From Azospirillum picis (GTDB lineage: Bacteria; Pseudomonadota; Alphaproteobacteria; Azospirillales; Azospirillaceae): a stretch of 64,000 nt of DNA. The stretch covers positions 124,001 to 188,000 of the forward strand of contig NZ_JAGINO010000011.1 in assembly GCF_017876115.1 (NCBI RefSeq). The letters run 5' to 3'. Below the pieces are notes generated by a model. It made no database searches. It was not told where the DNA came from and saw only the letters and a program-made list of their open reading frames with translations. Of the stretch, positions 35,929 to 44,712 are shown piece by piece (the stretch's first letter is position 1; every line of letters starts with the position of its first letter). Position numbers and translations under genes: made by a program.

Positions 35929-36273
35929 TTACAGAGCGGCGAGCGCCGTCATCTCAACGCGCAGGTTCGGGTCGGCCAGCCGCGCTTCGGTGCAGGCGCG
36001 GGCCGGCGGATTGGCCGGATCGATCCAGGCGTCATAGACCTCGTTCATGGCGTCGAAGTCGGTGATGTGCGGCAGGAAGACGTTGACGGCGACCAGCTTG
36101 GACTTGTCGGTGCCGGCTTCCTTCAGCAGGGCGTCGATCTTCGCCAGCACGTCGCGGGTCTGCTCCTGGATGGAGCCGGTCCGGTTGTCGGCGACCTGGC
36201 CGGCGATGTGGACCATGCCCTGGCAGACGACGGCCTGGCTCATGCGCGGACCGGTCTGGAACCTCTTGATCAT
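35929..36273 (-). CDS. RidA family reactive-intermediate deaminase
   Basis: A 114-residue RidA/YjgF/Rid protein. It has the HIAGQVADNRTGSIQEQT start of the fold, the FDAMNEVYDAWID segment and the conserved PARACTEARLA with the catalytic arginine. RidA proteins hydrolyse reactive enamines/imines such as 2-aminoacrylate released by PLP-dependent dehydratases. The adjacent DSD1-like PLP enzyme would generate such intermediates, which explains the pairing. The start at 36273 follows GGTCTTTTCG after a GAAAGG-type site. Confidence 0.93.
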   Translation of the reverse strand: MIKRFQTGPRMSQAVVCQGMVHIAGQVADNRTGSIQEQTRDVLAKIDALLKEAGTDKSKLVAVNVFLPHITDFDAMNEVYDAWIDPANPPARACTEARLADPNLRVEMTALAAL

Positions 36274-36306
36274 CGAAAAGACCTTTCTCGGAGACTGAAC
36301 GTTGAC

Positions 36307-37113
36307 TTACATCTGCGGAAGCGTCTGCTTTTCCTTGAACCACTTCATCTGAAGGGCACCCAGCTTGCCGTTCAGGCGGTTGTAGAACAGGAAGGTGTTG
36401 ACCCAGTCGCGCAGGTCCTGCTCGCCGTGGCGGAGGACCACATGGGCCGGCGACTGGCGGATCAGGAACTTCAGCTCGACGTCCTTGCCCGGGTTGTCCT
36501 CGGAGACCTTCAGCGCGATGGCGCTGTTCTCGGCGAAGGTCTCGACCTGCCCGGCCAGATAGGCGGCGATGGCACCGGGGGTGTCCTCGAAGCGCACCAG
36601 CTTGGCTCCGGGGGCGTTGTCGGTCAGCCAGATGTCGAGCGTCGAGCCCTTGGCGACGCCGATGCTGTGGCCCTTCAGTTCGGCCGGGTCGGTGGCGGTG
36701 GCCATCGACTTCGGCCCGTAGACGCCGAGGTTGACCGCGGCATAGGGCTGGCTGAAGGTCACCTGCTGGGCGCGCTCCGGCGTCGCGCCGGCGGCGGCGA
36801 CCAGCACGTCGACCTTGTTGGCGAGCAGGCTGGGAATGCGGTTGGCGCCGGTCACCTGGACCAGATCCAGCTTCACGCCCATGTCGGCGGCCATCAGCTT
36901 GGCCAGGTCGATGTCGAGGCCGGCGGCCTCGCCCTTGGCATCCTTGAAGCCCCAGGGGGCGGCGTCCATCAGCACGCCGACGCGCAGCTTGCCGGCCGAC
37001 AGCACGTCCTGCAGGGCGTCCGCCTTGGCGGGCACGGCGGTTGACAGGGCGGCGGGCAGGGCGACGGCGGCGCAGACCGCGGCGGCGGCGGCGAGGGTCC
37101 GGAAGAATCTCAC
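36307..37113 (-). CDS. Amino acid ABC transporter substrate-binding protein (family 3)
   Basis: A 268-residue periplasmic type II binding protein with a Sec signal (LAAAAAVCAAVALPAALSTA). The family 3 hallmark follows: LRVGVLMDAAPWGFKDAKGE, then AAGLDIDLAKLMAADMGVKL and GAKLVRFEDTPGAIAAYLAG. Polar amino acids are the usual ligands. It is encoded in the same operon as the two permeases and the ATPase upstream. Confidence 0.93.
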   Translation of the reverse strand: MRFFRTLAAAAAVCAAVALPAALSTAVPAKADALQDVLSAGKLRVGVLMDAAPWGFKDAKGEAAGLDIDLAKLMAADMGVKLDLVQVTGANRIPSLLANKVDVLVAAAGATPERAQQVTFSQPYAAVNLGVYGPKSMATATDPAELKGHSIGVAKGSTLDIWLTDNAPGAKLVRFEDTPGAIAAYLAGQVETFAENSAIALKVSEDNPGKDVELKFLIRQSPAHVVLRHGEQDLRDWVNTFLFYNRLNGKLGALQMKWFKEKQTLPQM

Positions 37114-37181
37114 GACATTGCTCCTCTGTTCTGGTCGTTGTCCGGCCTTTGCCCGGCTCGATGCAGGGGGCCGGTGCGGTG

Positions 37182-37910
37182 TCAGCGCGCTGAGGCGATG
37201 AAGCTCTGCAATTCGGGGGTGCGCGGGTTGGCGAAGAGCTCGGCCGGCGGCCCCTCCTCCCAGACGCGGCCCTGGTGCATGAAGACGATCTTGGAGGCGA
37301 CGTTGCGGGCGAAGCCCATCTCGTGCGTGACCAGGACCATGGTCATGCCCTGGCGCGCCATGTCCTCCATCACCTTCAGCACCTCGCCCACCAGTTCGGG
37401 ATCCAGCGCCGAGGTCACCTCGTCGAACAGCATCAGGTGCGGACGCATGGCGAGGCAGCGGGCGATGGCGACGCGCTGCTGCTGCCCGCCGGAGAGCTGG
37501 GCCGGATAGGCGTCGATCTTGTCGGCCAGCCCGACGCGGGCCAGCACGTCCAGCGCCAGCGCCCGGCCTTCCGACTTGGCGATCCGCTTGTTGAGGACCG
37601 GCGCAAGCGTGATGTTGCGCTCCACCGTCATGTGCGGGAACAGGTTGAAGGCCTGGAAGACGATGCCGACGCGCTGGCGGAAGTCGCGCAGGTTCGGCAT
37701 GTCGGTGCGCACCGACTGGCCTTCCACCGTGATCTCGCCGCCGTCGATGCGCTCCAGCGCGTTGATGCAGCGGAGCAGGGTCGATTTGCCGGACCCCGAC
37801 TTGCCGATGATGGTGACGATCTCGCCTTCCTTGATGTCGAGCGACACCCCCTTGAGCACCTGGGTCGACCCATAGCTCTTGGTAACGTTTCGGATGTCAA
37901 CGAGCGCCAT
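37182..37910 (-). CDS. Polar amino acid ABC transporter ATP-binding protein (GlnQ type)
   Basis: A 242-residue ATPase. Walker A GKSGSGKST, Q-loop GIVFQAFNLFPHMTVERN, signature LSGGQQQRVAIARCLA, Walker B LMLFDEVTSALDPE and switch LVTHEMGFAR are complete and typical of GlnQ/HisP-type transporters. The ATG at 37910 overlaps the preceding permease gene by 14 bases. Upstream in-frame codons are antisense to conserved permease sequence and are excluded. Confidence 0.95.
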   Translation of the reverse strand: MALVDIRNVTKSYGSTQVLKGVSLDIKEGEIVTIIGKSGSGKSTLLRCINALERIDGGEITVEGQSVRTDMPNLRDFRQRVGIVFQAFNLFPHMTVERNITLAPVLNKRIAKSEGRALALDVLARVGLADKIDAYPAQLSGGQQQRVAIARCLAMRPHLMLFDEVTSALDPELVGEVLKVMEDMARQGMTMVLVTHEMGFARNVASKIVFMHQGRVWEEGPPAELFANPRTPELQSFIASAR

Positions 37911-38547
37911 TGAGACGGACCTCCAGGGAACGGGCCCACAGGGTGAGCGGCAGGCAGGCGGCGAAGTAGATCGCCGCGACGATCGAGTAGACCAGCAGGG
38001 GCTGGAAGGTGGCGGCGCTGACAAGCTGGCCGGCGCGGGCGAGTTCGACGAAGCCGACGATGGAGGCCAGCGACGTGCCCTTGATCAGTTGGACGAGGAA
38101 GCCGACGGTCGGCGGCAGCGCCATGCGGAAGGCCTGGGGTGCTATGACGTAGCGGAATTGGTGCCAGGTCGACAGGCCGAGGCAGGCGGCGGCCTCCCAC
38201 TGCTCGTGCTTCACCGCCTCGATGCCGCCGCGCCAGATCTCGCCGAGGAAGGAGGCGGTGTAGACGGTCATGGCGATGCCGACGGCGACCAGCGGCGGCA
38301 TCTCGACGCCCAGGAAGACCGGCATGCCGAAATAGAAGAACATCAGCAGGCCGAGCAGGGGCACCCCCTGGACGAGCTGGAGGAAGGCGGTGGCGGTCCA
38401 GCGCAGCGCGCGGCTGGCGCTGGTCCGCATCAGGGCGAGCAGCAGGGCCAGCGGCGCGCCGAAGCCGAGCGCGATGACGACGAGGACGGCCGTCCATTGC
38501 AGGGCGCTGAGCAGCGACAGGAAATCGCCGAGGGAGAAGGAACGCAT
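37897..38547 (-). CDS. Polar amino acid ABC transporter permease
   Basis: A 216-residue His/Glu/Gln/Arg-type inner-membrane permease with about five helices. The motif LRWTATAFLQLVQGVPLLGL and the EAA loop EAAACLGLSTWHQFRYVIAP contact the ATPase. The start at 38547 lies 14 bases after the partner permease. It pairs with the protein encoded at 38562-39230 to make a heterodimeric channel. Confidence 0.93.
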   Translation of the reverse strand: MRSFSLGDFLSLLSALQWTAVLVVIALGFGAPLALLLALMRTSASRALRWTATAFLQLVQGVPLLGLLMFFYFGMPVFLGVEMPPLVAVGIAMTVYTASFLGEIWRGGIEAVKHEQWEAAACLGLSTWHQFRYVIAPQAFRMALPPTVGFLVQLIKGTSLASIVGFVELARAGQLVSAATFQPLLVYSIVAAIYFAACLPLTLWARSLEVRLNGAR

Positions 38548-38561
38548 GGCCGGTGTCTCCG

Positions 38562-39230
38562 TCAGCGCCGAACCGGCCAGCGGAAGGCGAGGTGCCCCAC
38601 CGCGGCGAACAGCAGTTTGAAGGTCATCACCAGGGCGAAGTAGATGCCGCAGATCACGGCATAGACCTCGAAACTGCGGTAGGTGCGCGTCTCGATGAAG
38701 CCGCCGGTGTGGAACAGCTCCTCCGCCGAGATCTGCGAGGCGAGCGAGGTGCCGAGCAGCAGCAGGACGAACTGGCTGGTGAAGGCGGGATAGACGCTGC
38801 GCAGGGCCGGCGGCAGCACGACATGGCGGAACACCTGCCAGCGCGTGAGGCCCAGGCACTGGCCGGCCTCGACCTGGCTGCCCGGAATGGCGTCGAGGCC
38901 GGCGCGGACGATCTCGGTGCAGTAGGCGCCGAAATAGAGGCCGAGCGCGATCGCCGCCGCCTCGAAGGCCCCCATCCGCAGGCCGAAGCCCGGCAGCACG
39001 AAGAAGACGACGAAGAGCTGGATCAGCGACGGCGTGTTGCGGATCAGCTCGACATAGCCGCGGATCGCCCAGCGCACCGGGCGGGGTCCGCTGCGCACCG
39101 CCGCAGCACCGGCGACGCCGATGACGGTGCCGATCGCCGCCGCCGCCAGGGTCAGCAGCAGCGTGTGCAGCGTGCCGTCGATCAACTGGTCCTGGTAGCG
39201 CCAGAGCTGCTGGAAGTTCAATGTCTGCAT
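38562..39230 (-). CDS. Polar amino acid ABC transporter permease
   Basis: A 222-residue permease of the same family as its neighbour. It shows YVELIRNTPSLIQLFVVFFV, the canonical R-N/G-T-P motif, and the EAA loop QVEAGQCLGLTRWQVFRHVV. It follows the PLP enzyme gene by 21 bases in the operon. Confidence 0.94.
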   Translation of the reverse strand: MQTLNFQQLWRYQDQLIDGTLHTLLLTLAAAAIGTVIGVAGAAAVRSGPRPVRWAIRGYVELIRNTPSLIQLFVVFFVLPGFGLRMGAFEAAAIALGLYFGAYCTEIVRAGLDAIPGSQVEAGQCLGLTRWQVFRHVVLPPALRSVYPAFTSQFVLLLLGTSLASQISAEELFHTGGFIETRTYRSFEVYAVICGIYFALVMTFKLLFAAVGHLAFRWPVRR

Positions 39231-39251
39231 GGGGTGCCGGGGCGCCTTGGA

Positions 39252-40538
39252 TCAGCCGAAGAAGGTGCGGTAGGCGGTACGGACCCGACCCTCGGCATCG
39301 AGGCCGAACAGCACCCGCCAGCGGTCGATGCAGGTGCAGGGATGGGAGATGCCAAACTCGATGATGTCGCCGACGGCCAGTTCCTGACCCGCCGCAACGG
39401 CGACGAAGGCGTGCTGGTCGTTCAGCCGGGTCACCCGCAGGCCGTCGGCGGGAAGGGCGCCGTCACGGTGGACCCGCAGGGGCCGCGGCAAATCCTGGTC
39501 GAAGGAGGCGTCGCGCATGCCGAAGCCGCAGATCGCCAGACCCGGCTCCGGCCGGGTCAGCACCTCCGCCCACAGGCGCAGGGCCGGACGGAAATCGGCC
39601 GCCGTCGCCCCGCCGCAGGCGAAGCCACGGCGGGCATCGAGCGCGCCCAGCGCGCGTTCGTAGACGCCGTGGTCGTGGAAGAAGATGGCGCCGCTGCGCA
39701 GCACCAGCGTGGCGTTGCCGTCTGCCTCGGCGACCGGCGCCAGACCGGCGACCACCATGTCGAAGAAAGCGGAGCCGCCGGCGGTGAGCAGCAGCGGCCG
39801 CTCCGGCACCAGTGAGCGCACCAACGCGAAGGCTTCCGCCGTGCGATCCATCAGGGCGGCGATGTTGGCGGCGGTTTCGGCCGGGTCGGAGGTGGCAGCG
39901 GCCCCTTCGTAGGTGGCGACGCCGTCGAGGACCAGCAGCCCGCGCTGCGCGACGACCGCAGCGATGATCGCCTCCACCGCCGCCCGGTCGCGGGCGCCGC
40001 CGCGGCCGGTGCCGACCTCGACAAGGACGGGCAGCGGCCGTCCGCCGGCACGCCTGGCCGCGGCGGCGAGCGTCTCGACCGCGGCCGGGGAGTCGGCGAA
40101 GGCGTGCAGGTGGGCGACGGGGTGGGCGGCAAGCAGGGCGCCCAGCCGTTCGCCGCTGGCCCGGCCGCCGATCTCGTTCGCCAGGATCAGCCGGGTCACG
40201 CCGGCGCGCAGCAGGACCGACGCCTGTTGCAGGTTGGCGACGGTGGCGCCCCAGGCACCGGCCTCCACCAGGCCGGTGGCGATCTGCGGCGCCATCGGGG
40301 TCTTGGCATGCGGGGCCAGCGCCACGCCATGGCGGCGGGCATAGGCGAAGATCAGGTCGCGGTTGGCGGCGAAGGCATCCTCGTCCAGCGTCAGCACCGG
40401 CAGCGCCATGTCGCCGGCGGCCGGCCGCCAGCCCATGGCGGCGACGTCGCGCAGGCGCAGCGGCGCGGTTCCCGGCGGCACCCCACGAATGCTGTCGTCC
40501 AAACCGCTGTCCAGCAGCGCATCGATAAAGGTGCTCAT
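39252..40538 (-). CDS. DSD1-like PLP-dependent amino acid deaminase/aldolase
   Basis: A 428-residue fold-type III (alanine racemase-like) PLP enzyme. PLP lysine candidate is in ALAPHAKTPMAPQIA, and the barrel continues with VANLQQASVLLRAGVTRLIL and PVLVEVGTGRGGAR. The C-terminal domain holds the metal-site-like pair in GISHPCTCIDRW, preceded by LNDQHAFV, matching D-serine dehydratase/D-threonine aldolase (DSD1) proteins that use Zn or Mn. It would deaminate or cleave a D- or hydroxy-amino acid. RidA next door would clear the released imine. First gene of the operon; the ATG at 40538 sits 52 bases downstream of the nearest operator. Confidence 0.88.
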   Translation of the reverse strand: MSTFIDALLDSGLDDSIRGVPPGTAPLRLRDVAAMGWRPAAGDMALPVLTLDEDAFAANRDLIFAYARRHGVALAPHAKTPMAPQIATGLVEAGAWGATVANLQQASVLLRAGVTRLILANEIGGRASGERLGALLAAHPVAHLHAFADSPAAVETLAAAARRAGGRPLPVLVEVGTGRGGARDRAAVEAIIAAVVAQRGLLVLDGVATYEGAAATSDPAETAANIAALMDRTAEAFALVRSLVPERPLLLTAGGSAFFDMVVAGLAPVAEADGNATLVLRSGAIFFHDHGVYERALGALDARRGFACGGATAADFRPALRLWAEVLTRPEPGLAICGFGMRDASFDQDLPRPLRVHRDGALPADGLRVTRLNDQHAFVAVAAGQELAVGDIIEFGISHPCTCIDRWRVLFGLDAEGRVRTAYRTFFG

Positions 40539-40589
40539 GGCGGAGATCCTGATCAGCCGAACCGGTGGGAAGAGGCGGTGATTGCCCGA

Positions 40590-40603
40590 TGACAACGTTA
40601 CCA
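40590..40603. promoter_or_regulatory. Secondary LacI-type operator
   Basis: TGACAACGTTACCA shares its first ten bases with the core of the large palindrome at 40623-40636. The centres are 33 bases apart, about three helical turns, so two repressor dimers could bind one face of the DNA. Confidence 0.6.
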
Positions 40604-40609
40604 TACCCT

Positions 40610-40649
40610 GATATTCCGGCAATGACAACGTTGTCATTGCCGGAATATC
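40610..40649. promoter_or_regulatory. Perfect 40-bp palindrome with LacI-type core
   Basis: The left half GATATTCCGGCAATGACAAC (40610-40629) is followed immediately by its exact reverse complement. The central TGACAACGTTGTCA has the CG-centred symmetry of LacI/GalR operators. The palindrome extends further by CC/GG pairs after one mismatch. It lies upstream of the operon whose last gene encodes a LacI regulator, so autoregulation is likely. Confidence 0.75.
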
Positions 40650-40843
40650 GGGATTCGGCGGCGCAGGCCGTCGGCTCGCTTCCCCCGCTGGGCCGCCACA
40701 TGCGTCAGCAGGATCGCGGCAGGGCTGGGAGCGGGGCGGGGAGCAGCATGGGAAACCCCGTGCCGGCGGGCGACCTCCCCTTCGCATCCGGGATCGCCGG
40801 CCCCATATAGGGGTGGTCATCGGCCAGACGCGAACAACCGACC

Positions 40844-42226
40844 TTGCGCATTCCCCCTCTCAACAGCCTGTATGACACGGGCAGCAGGCTTCTCCTGGAA
40901 TCCACGGTGCGCGTCGGCGTCACCGGCCTGCGGCGGGCCGGCAAGACCGTCTTCGTCACCACGCTGGTCGACAACCTGCTGAAGGCCGGGCGGCTGCCCT
41001 TCCTCGACGTCGTCTCGTCGGGGCGCTTCCAGGCGGCGCGCCTGCAACCGCAGCCCGACCCGGACGTGCCGCGCTTCGACGTCGAGGGCCATCTCGCCGC
41101 ACTGACCGGTCCCGACCCCCATTGGCCGGAACCGACGCGCGGCATCGGCCAGTTGCGGGTGGCGTTGCGCTATCGGCCGGAATCGGCGCTGAAGCGGGCG
41201 CTGCAGCCGGTGGCGACGCTGAACCTCGACATCGTCGACTATCCCGGCGAGTGGCTGCTCGACCTCCCGCTGCTGCGCCAGAGCTTCGCGGAATGGAGCG
41301 CCCTGACGCTGGAGTTGGCGGCGCGTCCGCCGCGTGACGAACTGTCCGCCTCCTGGCGCGGCTGGCTGGCCGGCATCGAGCCGGCGGCTGCTGCCGAGGA
41401 GGAGGTGGCGCGCCGCGGTGCGGCGCTCTACACCGACTATCTCCACGCCTGCCGCCGCGCCGACACCCTGCTCAGCCTGATCCAGCCCGGCCGCTTCGTC
41501 GAGCCGGGCGACATGAAGGACGCACCGCTGCTGACCTTCTGCCCGCTTCCTGGCGGCCCGCGCGGCCGCGGCAGCCTGTGGGCGCTGATGGACGACCGCT
41601 TCGAGGCGTACAAGACCAACGTGGTCCGACGCTTCTTCGCCGAGCATTTTGCCCGTCTCGATCGGCAGATCGTGCTGATCGACGTGCTCGGCGCGCTGAA
41701 TGCCGGCCCGGCCGGCATGGCCGACATGAAGCGGGCGCTGGAACTGAGCCTGGAGCCCTTCCGCCACGGCGCGTCGGGCTGGTTCGACTGGCTGTTCGGC
41801 ACCAAGATCGACCGGGTGCTGTTCGCGGCGACCAAGGCCGACCATATCGCCGCCCACCAGCATGCGCAGCTCCGCGCATTGCTCGACCGGCTGGTGGCGG
41901 ACGCCCGCAACGCCATCCGTTTCGAGGGCGCCCAGGTGGACACCATGGCGATCGCCGCGCTGAAATGCACGGAGAGCGTGGTCACCGAACATGACGGCCG
42001 CCAGCTCCGCTGCGTGCGCGGCGTGCCGGTCGGGCGCGACCGCCCGACCGTCCTGTTCCCCGGCGAGATCCCCGAGGATGCCGAGGCCTTTCCCCCCGGC
42101 CGGGAGCGGCCCTACAACTTCATGGCGTTCCGGCCGCCCGACGACCTGGCGCGCGATCCGCGCGGCCTGCCGCACATCCGCGTCGACCAAGCCTTGCAGT
42201 TCCTGCTTGGGGACCACCTGCAATGA
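40844..42226 (+). CDS. ycjX: YcjX family GTPase-like stress protein
   Basis: A 460-residue protein of the YcjX (DUF463) family. It has a P-loop in VGVTGLRRAGKTVF (Gly28 to Thr35), then LDIVDYPGEWLLDLPLL (Walker B-like, with the D-Y-P-G-E motif) and the conserved TFCPLPGG. YcjX proteins are P-loop ATPases/GTPases linked with the phage-shock and envelope-stress response, but their job is unclear. TTG at 40844 is used as start because the family begins this way; no good ribosome binding site is seen. Translation is coupled to ycjF by an ATGA overlap. No pspA-type gene is nearby. Confidence 0.88.
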   Translation: MRIPPLNSLYDTGSRLLLESTVRVGVTGLRRAGKTVFVTTLVDNLLKAGRLPFLDVVSSGRFQAARLQPQPDPDVPRFDVEGHLAALTGPDPHWPEPTRGIGQLRVALRYRPESALKRALQPVATLNLDIVDYPGEWLLDLPLLRQSFAEWSALTLELAARPPRDELSASWRGWLAGIEPAAAAEEEVARRGAALYTDYLHACRRADTLLSLIQPGRFVEPGDMKDAPLLTFCPLPGGPRGRGSLWALMDDRFEAYKTNVVRRFFAEHFARLDRQIVLIDVLGALNAGPAGMADMKRALELSLEPFRHGASGWFDWLFGTKIDRVLFAATKADHIAAHQHAQLRALLDRLVADARNAIRFEGAQVDTMAIAALKCTESVVTEHDGRQLRCVRGVPVGRDRPTVLFPGEIPEDAEAFPPGRERPYNFMAFRPPDDLARDPRGLPHIRVDQALQFLLGDHLQ

Positions 42227-43239
42227 CCGCGGACACCGGCGACAAGTCCGCGGGTTGGGTTCCGCCGATGGAGATCGATCCCGGGCGTGCCGCGCCGCTC
42301 GCATCGGGAGAGGAGGCGGCACTGCTGTCCGGTGCCGGCGATCCCGCCGTCGATCTGCTGCCGGTGGCGGTCGCCGTGCCGCGCCCGCGCCGCCGTCTCG
42401 GCCTTTGGCTGGCCGGCGCGGTCGCGGCGCTGGTGGTGGTGGCGCTGGGCTTCGACACCGCGGACCTGCTGATGCGGGCTTTCGCCACCAGCGTCGCACT
42501 GGGCGTGCTGGTTGGGGTTCTGGCGGCCGTCGCGGTGGTGGCCGCCGCCGCGATGCTGATCGGTGAGCTGCTGTCGCTGCGCCGGCTGCGCCGGATCGAG
42601 GAGCTGCGGGCGGAGGCCGGGCGGCTGGAGCTGGAAGTCTCCGGCGGCCGTGCCGACCGCTTCGCCGGCTCGCTGGTGTCGCTGTACGCCGACCGGCCGG
42701 AACTCGCCCCGGCGCTGGCCCGCGTCCGCGACCATGTCACCGACGCCCATGACGAGCACGAGGTGGTGCGGCTGCTCGACCGCGAGGTGCTGGCCCCGCT
42801 CGACCGTGCCGCCTACCAGCGGGTGATGCGCGCCTCGCGCGACACCGCCATCGCCACCGCGCTGAGCCCTGCGGCCCTTCTGGACTTCGCGGTGGTGCTG
42901 TGGCGCAACCTGAAGCTGGTGCGGGAGATCGCCGCCCTCTACGGCGCCCGGCCGGGCTATGTCGGCTCGCTCCGGCTCCTGCGCCGGATGCTCGCCAACA
43001 TCGCCGTGGCCGGGGTGACCGAAAGCGCCCATCACGTGGCGGTGGAGGCGCTGGGCGGTTCGCTCGCCGCCGCGATCTCCACCCGGATGGGGCAGGGGAT
43101 GATCAACGGCCTGCTGACCGCGCGGGTCGGGCTGACCGCCATGCACCTGTGCCGCCCCATCGCCTTCGGGCCGGACAACCGCCCCAGCCTGAACCGCATC
43201 CGCAAGGAGCTGCTGACGCTTCCCAAGCAGGTGCTGTGA
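42223..43239 (+). CDS. ycjF: YcjF family (DUF697) membrane protein
   Basis: A 338-residue protein with a polar N-terminal tail of about 50 residues. Two hydrophobic helices follow (LGLWLAGAVAALVVVALGFD and LGVLVGVLAAVAVVAAAAML), then a cytoplasmic domain with the DUF697 segment ALSPAALLDFAVVLWRNLKL and the glycine-rich MGQGMINGLLTARVGLTAM. It is the usual partner of YcjX, and the overlapping genes support a joint envelope-stress role. Confidence 0.9.
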   Translation: MTADTGDKSAGWVPPMEIDPGRAAPLASGEEAALLSGAGDPAVDLLPVAVAVPRPRRRLGLWLAGAVAALVVVALGFDTADLLMRAFATSVALGVLVGVLAAVAVVAAAAMLIGELLSLRRLRRIEELRAEAGRLELEVSGGRADRFAGSLVSLYADRPELAPALARVRDHVTDAHDEHEVVRLLDREVLAPLDRAAYQRVMRASRDTAIATALSPAALLDFAVVLWRNLKLVREIAALYGARPGYVGSLRLLRRMLANIAVAGVTESAHHVAVEALGGSLAAAISTRMGQGMINGLLTARVGLTAMHLCRPIAFGPDNRPSLNRIRKELLTLPKQVL

Positions 43240-43245
43240 GGCCGC

Positions 43246-43788
43246 TCACGCGTCGGCCAGTTCGCCCTCCGGCAGCCCGTGCACGCTGCCGATGGCATGC
43301 AGGGAGCTTTGCAGGGTCAGGCGGTCGAGCTGCTCCACCCGCAGGCTGCCGAAGATCTTGATGCGGCTTTCCAGTTCGACGTAGGTGCGGCGGAAGGCCA
43401 TGCGGACGCGGTCCTCCGGGCCGGTGGCGGCGGCGGGATCCTCCACCCCCCAATGCGCGGTCAGCGGCCGGCCGTTCCAGGCCGGGCACAGCTCGCCCGC
43501 CGCCTGGTCGCAGACGGTGAAGACGAAGTCGAGCGCCGGCGCCTGCGGCCCGGCGAACTCGTCCCAGCTCTTGGAGCGCAGGGAGTCGGTCGGCAGGTTG
43601 AAGGCGCGCAGCGTCGCCAGCGTGTGCGGGTTGATGGTTCCGGCCGGGTGGCTGCCGGCCGAATAGGCGGTGAAGCGGCCGGCGCCCCACCGGCGCATCA
43701 GGCATTCCGCCATGATGCTGCGGGCGGAATTGTGGGTGCAGAGGAACAGGACGGTGTAGGTCTTCTCGGAACCCGACTGCGTGGTCAT
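43246..43788 (-). CDS. ArsC-type arsenate reductase / low-molecular-weight phosphatase
   Basis: A 180-residue protein of the thioredoxin-linked ArsC family. The P-loop CTHNSARS (Cys17-x5-Arg23) is the nucleophile motif, and a Cys pair in TVCDQAAGELCP fits the redox relay of this class. It would reduce arsenate or act as a phosphotyrosine phosphatase; no ars operon (arsB, arsR) is next to it. The ATG at 43788 opens directly on MTTQSGSEKTYTVLFLC; an upstream ATG at 43875 adds basic, unconserved residues. The gene converges on ycjF with a six-base gap. Confidence 0.88.
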   Translation of the reverse strand: MTTQSGSEKTYTVLFLCTHNSARSIMAECLMRRWGAGRFTAYSAGSHPAGTINPHTLATLRAFNLPTDSLRSKSWDEFAGPQAPALDFVFTVCDQAAGELCPAWNGRPLTAHWGVEDPAAATGPEDRVRMAFRRTYVELESRIKIFGSLRVEQLDRLTLQSSLHAIGSVHGLPEGELADA

Positions 43789-43946
43789 GGCCCACCCCCA
43801 GATTGTTGCCCGTCGGCGGGAGGCCGGCGGAAACGGGACGGCGTCATCCTGGCGCCTGTCCCGCTTCCGTTTCAAATCAAGCTTTTGTTGCGGGCGGAAG
43901 ACGGGCCGGAGACGGGTTCCGCTCCGGCCCGCGGTCGTTCCGTCCG

Positions 43947-44645
43947 TCAGGCGAGGTCGAAGACCAGCACCTCGGCGCCGATGCCGCGGTCGAGCGTCAA
44001 CGCCTCCTCGTTGCTGACCGCGGCGCCGTCGCCGGCCTTCAGAAGCTGGCCGTTGAGGGTGACGTGGCCGCGGGCGACCTGGACCCAGGCATGCCGGCCC
44101 GGACGCAACGGCAGGGTGACGCTTTCATCATCGTCCAGCAGCGTCGCATAGAGGTCGACGTCCTGGTGGATGGTGACGCTGCCGTCCCGCCCGTCCTGCG
44201 AGCCGACCAGCCGCAGCTTGCCGCGCTTCTCCGCCGCCGGGAAATCCGCCTGCTCGTAGCCGGGCGCCAGCCCGTTCGCCTGCGGCAGGATCCAGATCTG
44301 CAGGAAGTGGACCGGGTTCTTGCCGGAGGCGTTGTACTCGCTGTGGCGGATGCCGCGGCCGGCGCTCATGCGCTGCACCTCGCCGGGGCGGATGACCGAG
44401 CCGGTGCCGATCGAGTCCTTGTGCTCCAGCCCGCCCTCCAGCACGTAGGAGATGATCTCCATGTTGGCGTGGCCGTGGGTGGGGAAGCCGCCGCCGGGCG
44501 CCACGCGATCCTCGTTGATGACGCGCAGCGCCCGAAAGCCCATGTGCGCGGGATCCATGTAGTGGCCGAAGGAGAAGGTGTGATGGCTGTTCAGCCAGCC
44601 CATATCGGCGACCCCGCGCTCGTCGCGATGGCGAATGGTGATCAT
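43947..44645 (-). CDS. Pirin family protein
   Basis: A 232-residue bicupin of the pirin family. The N-terminal cupin holds the metal ligands His57, His59, His101 and Glu103 in FPTHGHANMEIISYVLEG and GRGIRHSEYN. The opening GWLNSHHTFSFGHYMDP is diagnostic of YhhW-type pirins, some of which oxidise quercetin. GGAGGG lies before the ATG at 44645. An inverted repeat about 70 bases upstream may be an operator. Confidence 0.93.
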   Translation of the reverse strand: MITIRHRDERGVADMGWLNSHHTFSFGHYMDPAHMGFRALRVINEDRVAPGGGFPTHGHANMEIISYVLEGGLEHKDSIGTGSVIRPGEVQRMSAGRGIRHSEYNASGKNPVHFLQIWILPQANGLAPGYEQADFPAAEKRGKLRLVGSQDGRDGSVTIHQDVDLYATLLDDDESVTLPLRPGRHAWVQVARGHVTLNGQLLKAGDGAAVSNEEALTLDRGIGAEVLVFDLA

Positions 44646-44712
44646 GGTCGAACCCTCCGTGCCCTTGGGGCGTGTCGTTGTCTGGAGGGGAATTTGGCAT
44701 GGCGGCGCCCTG

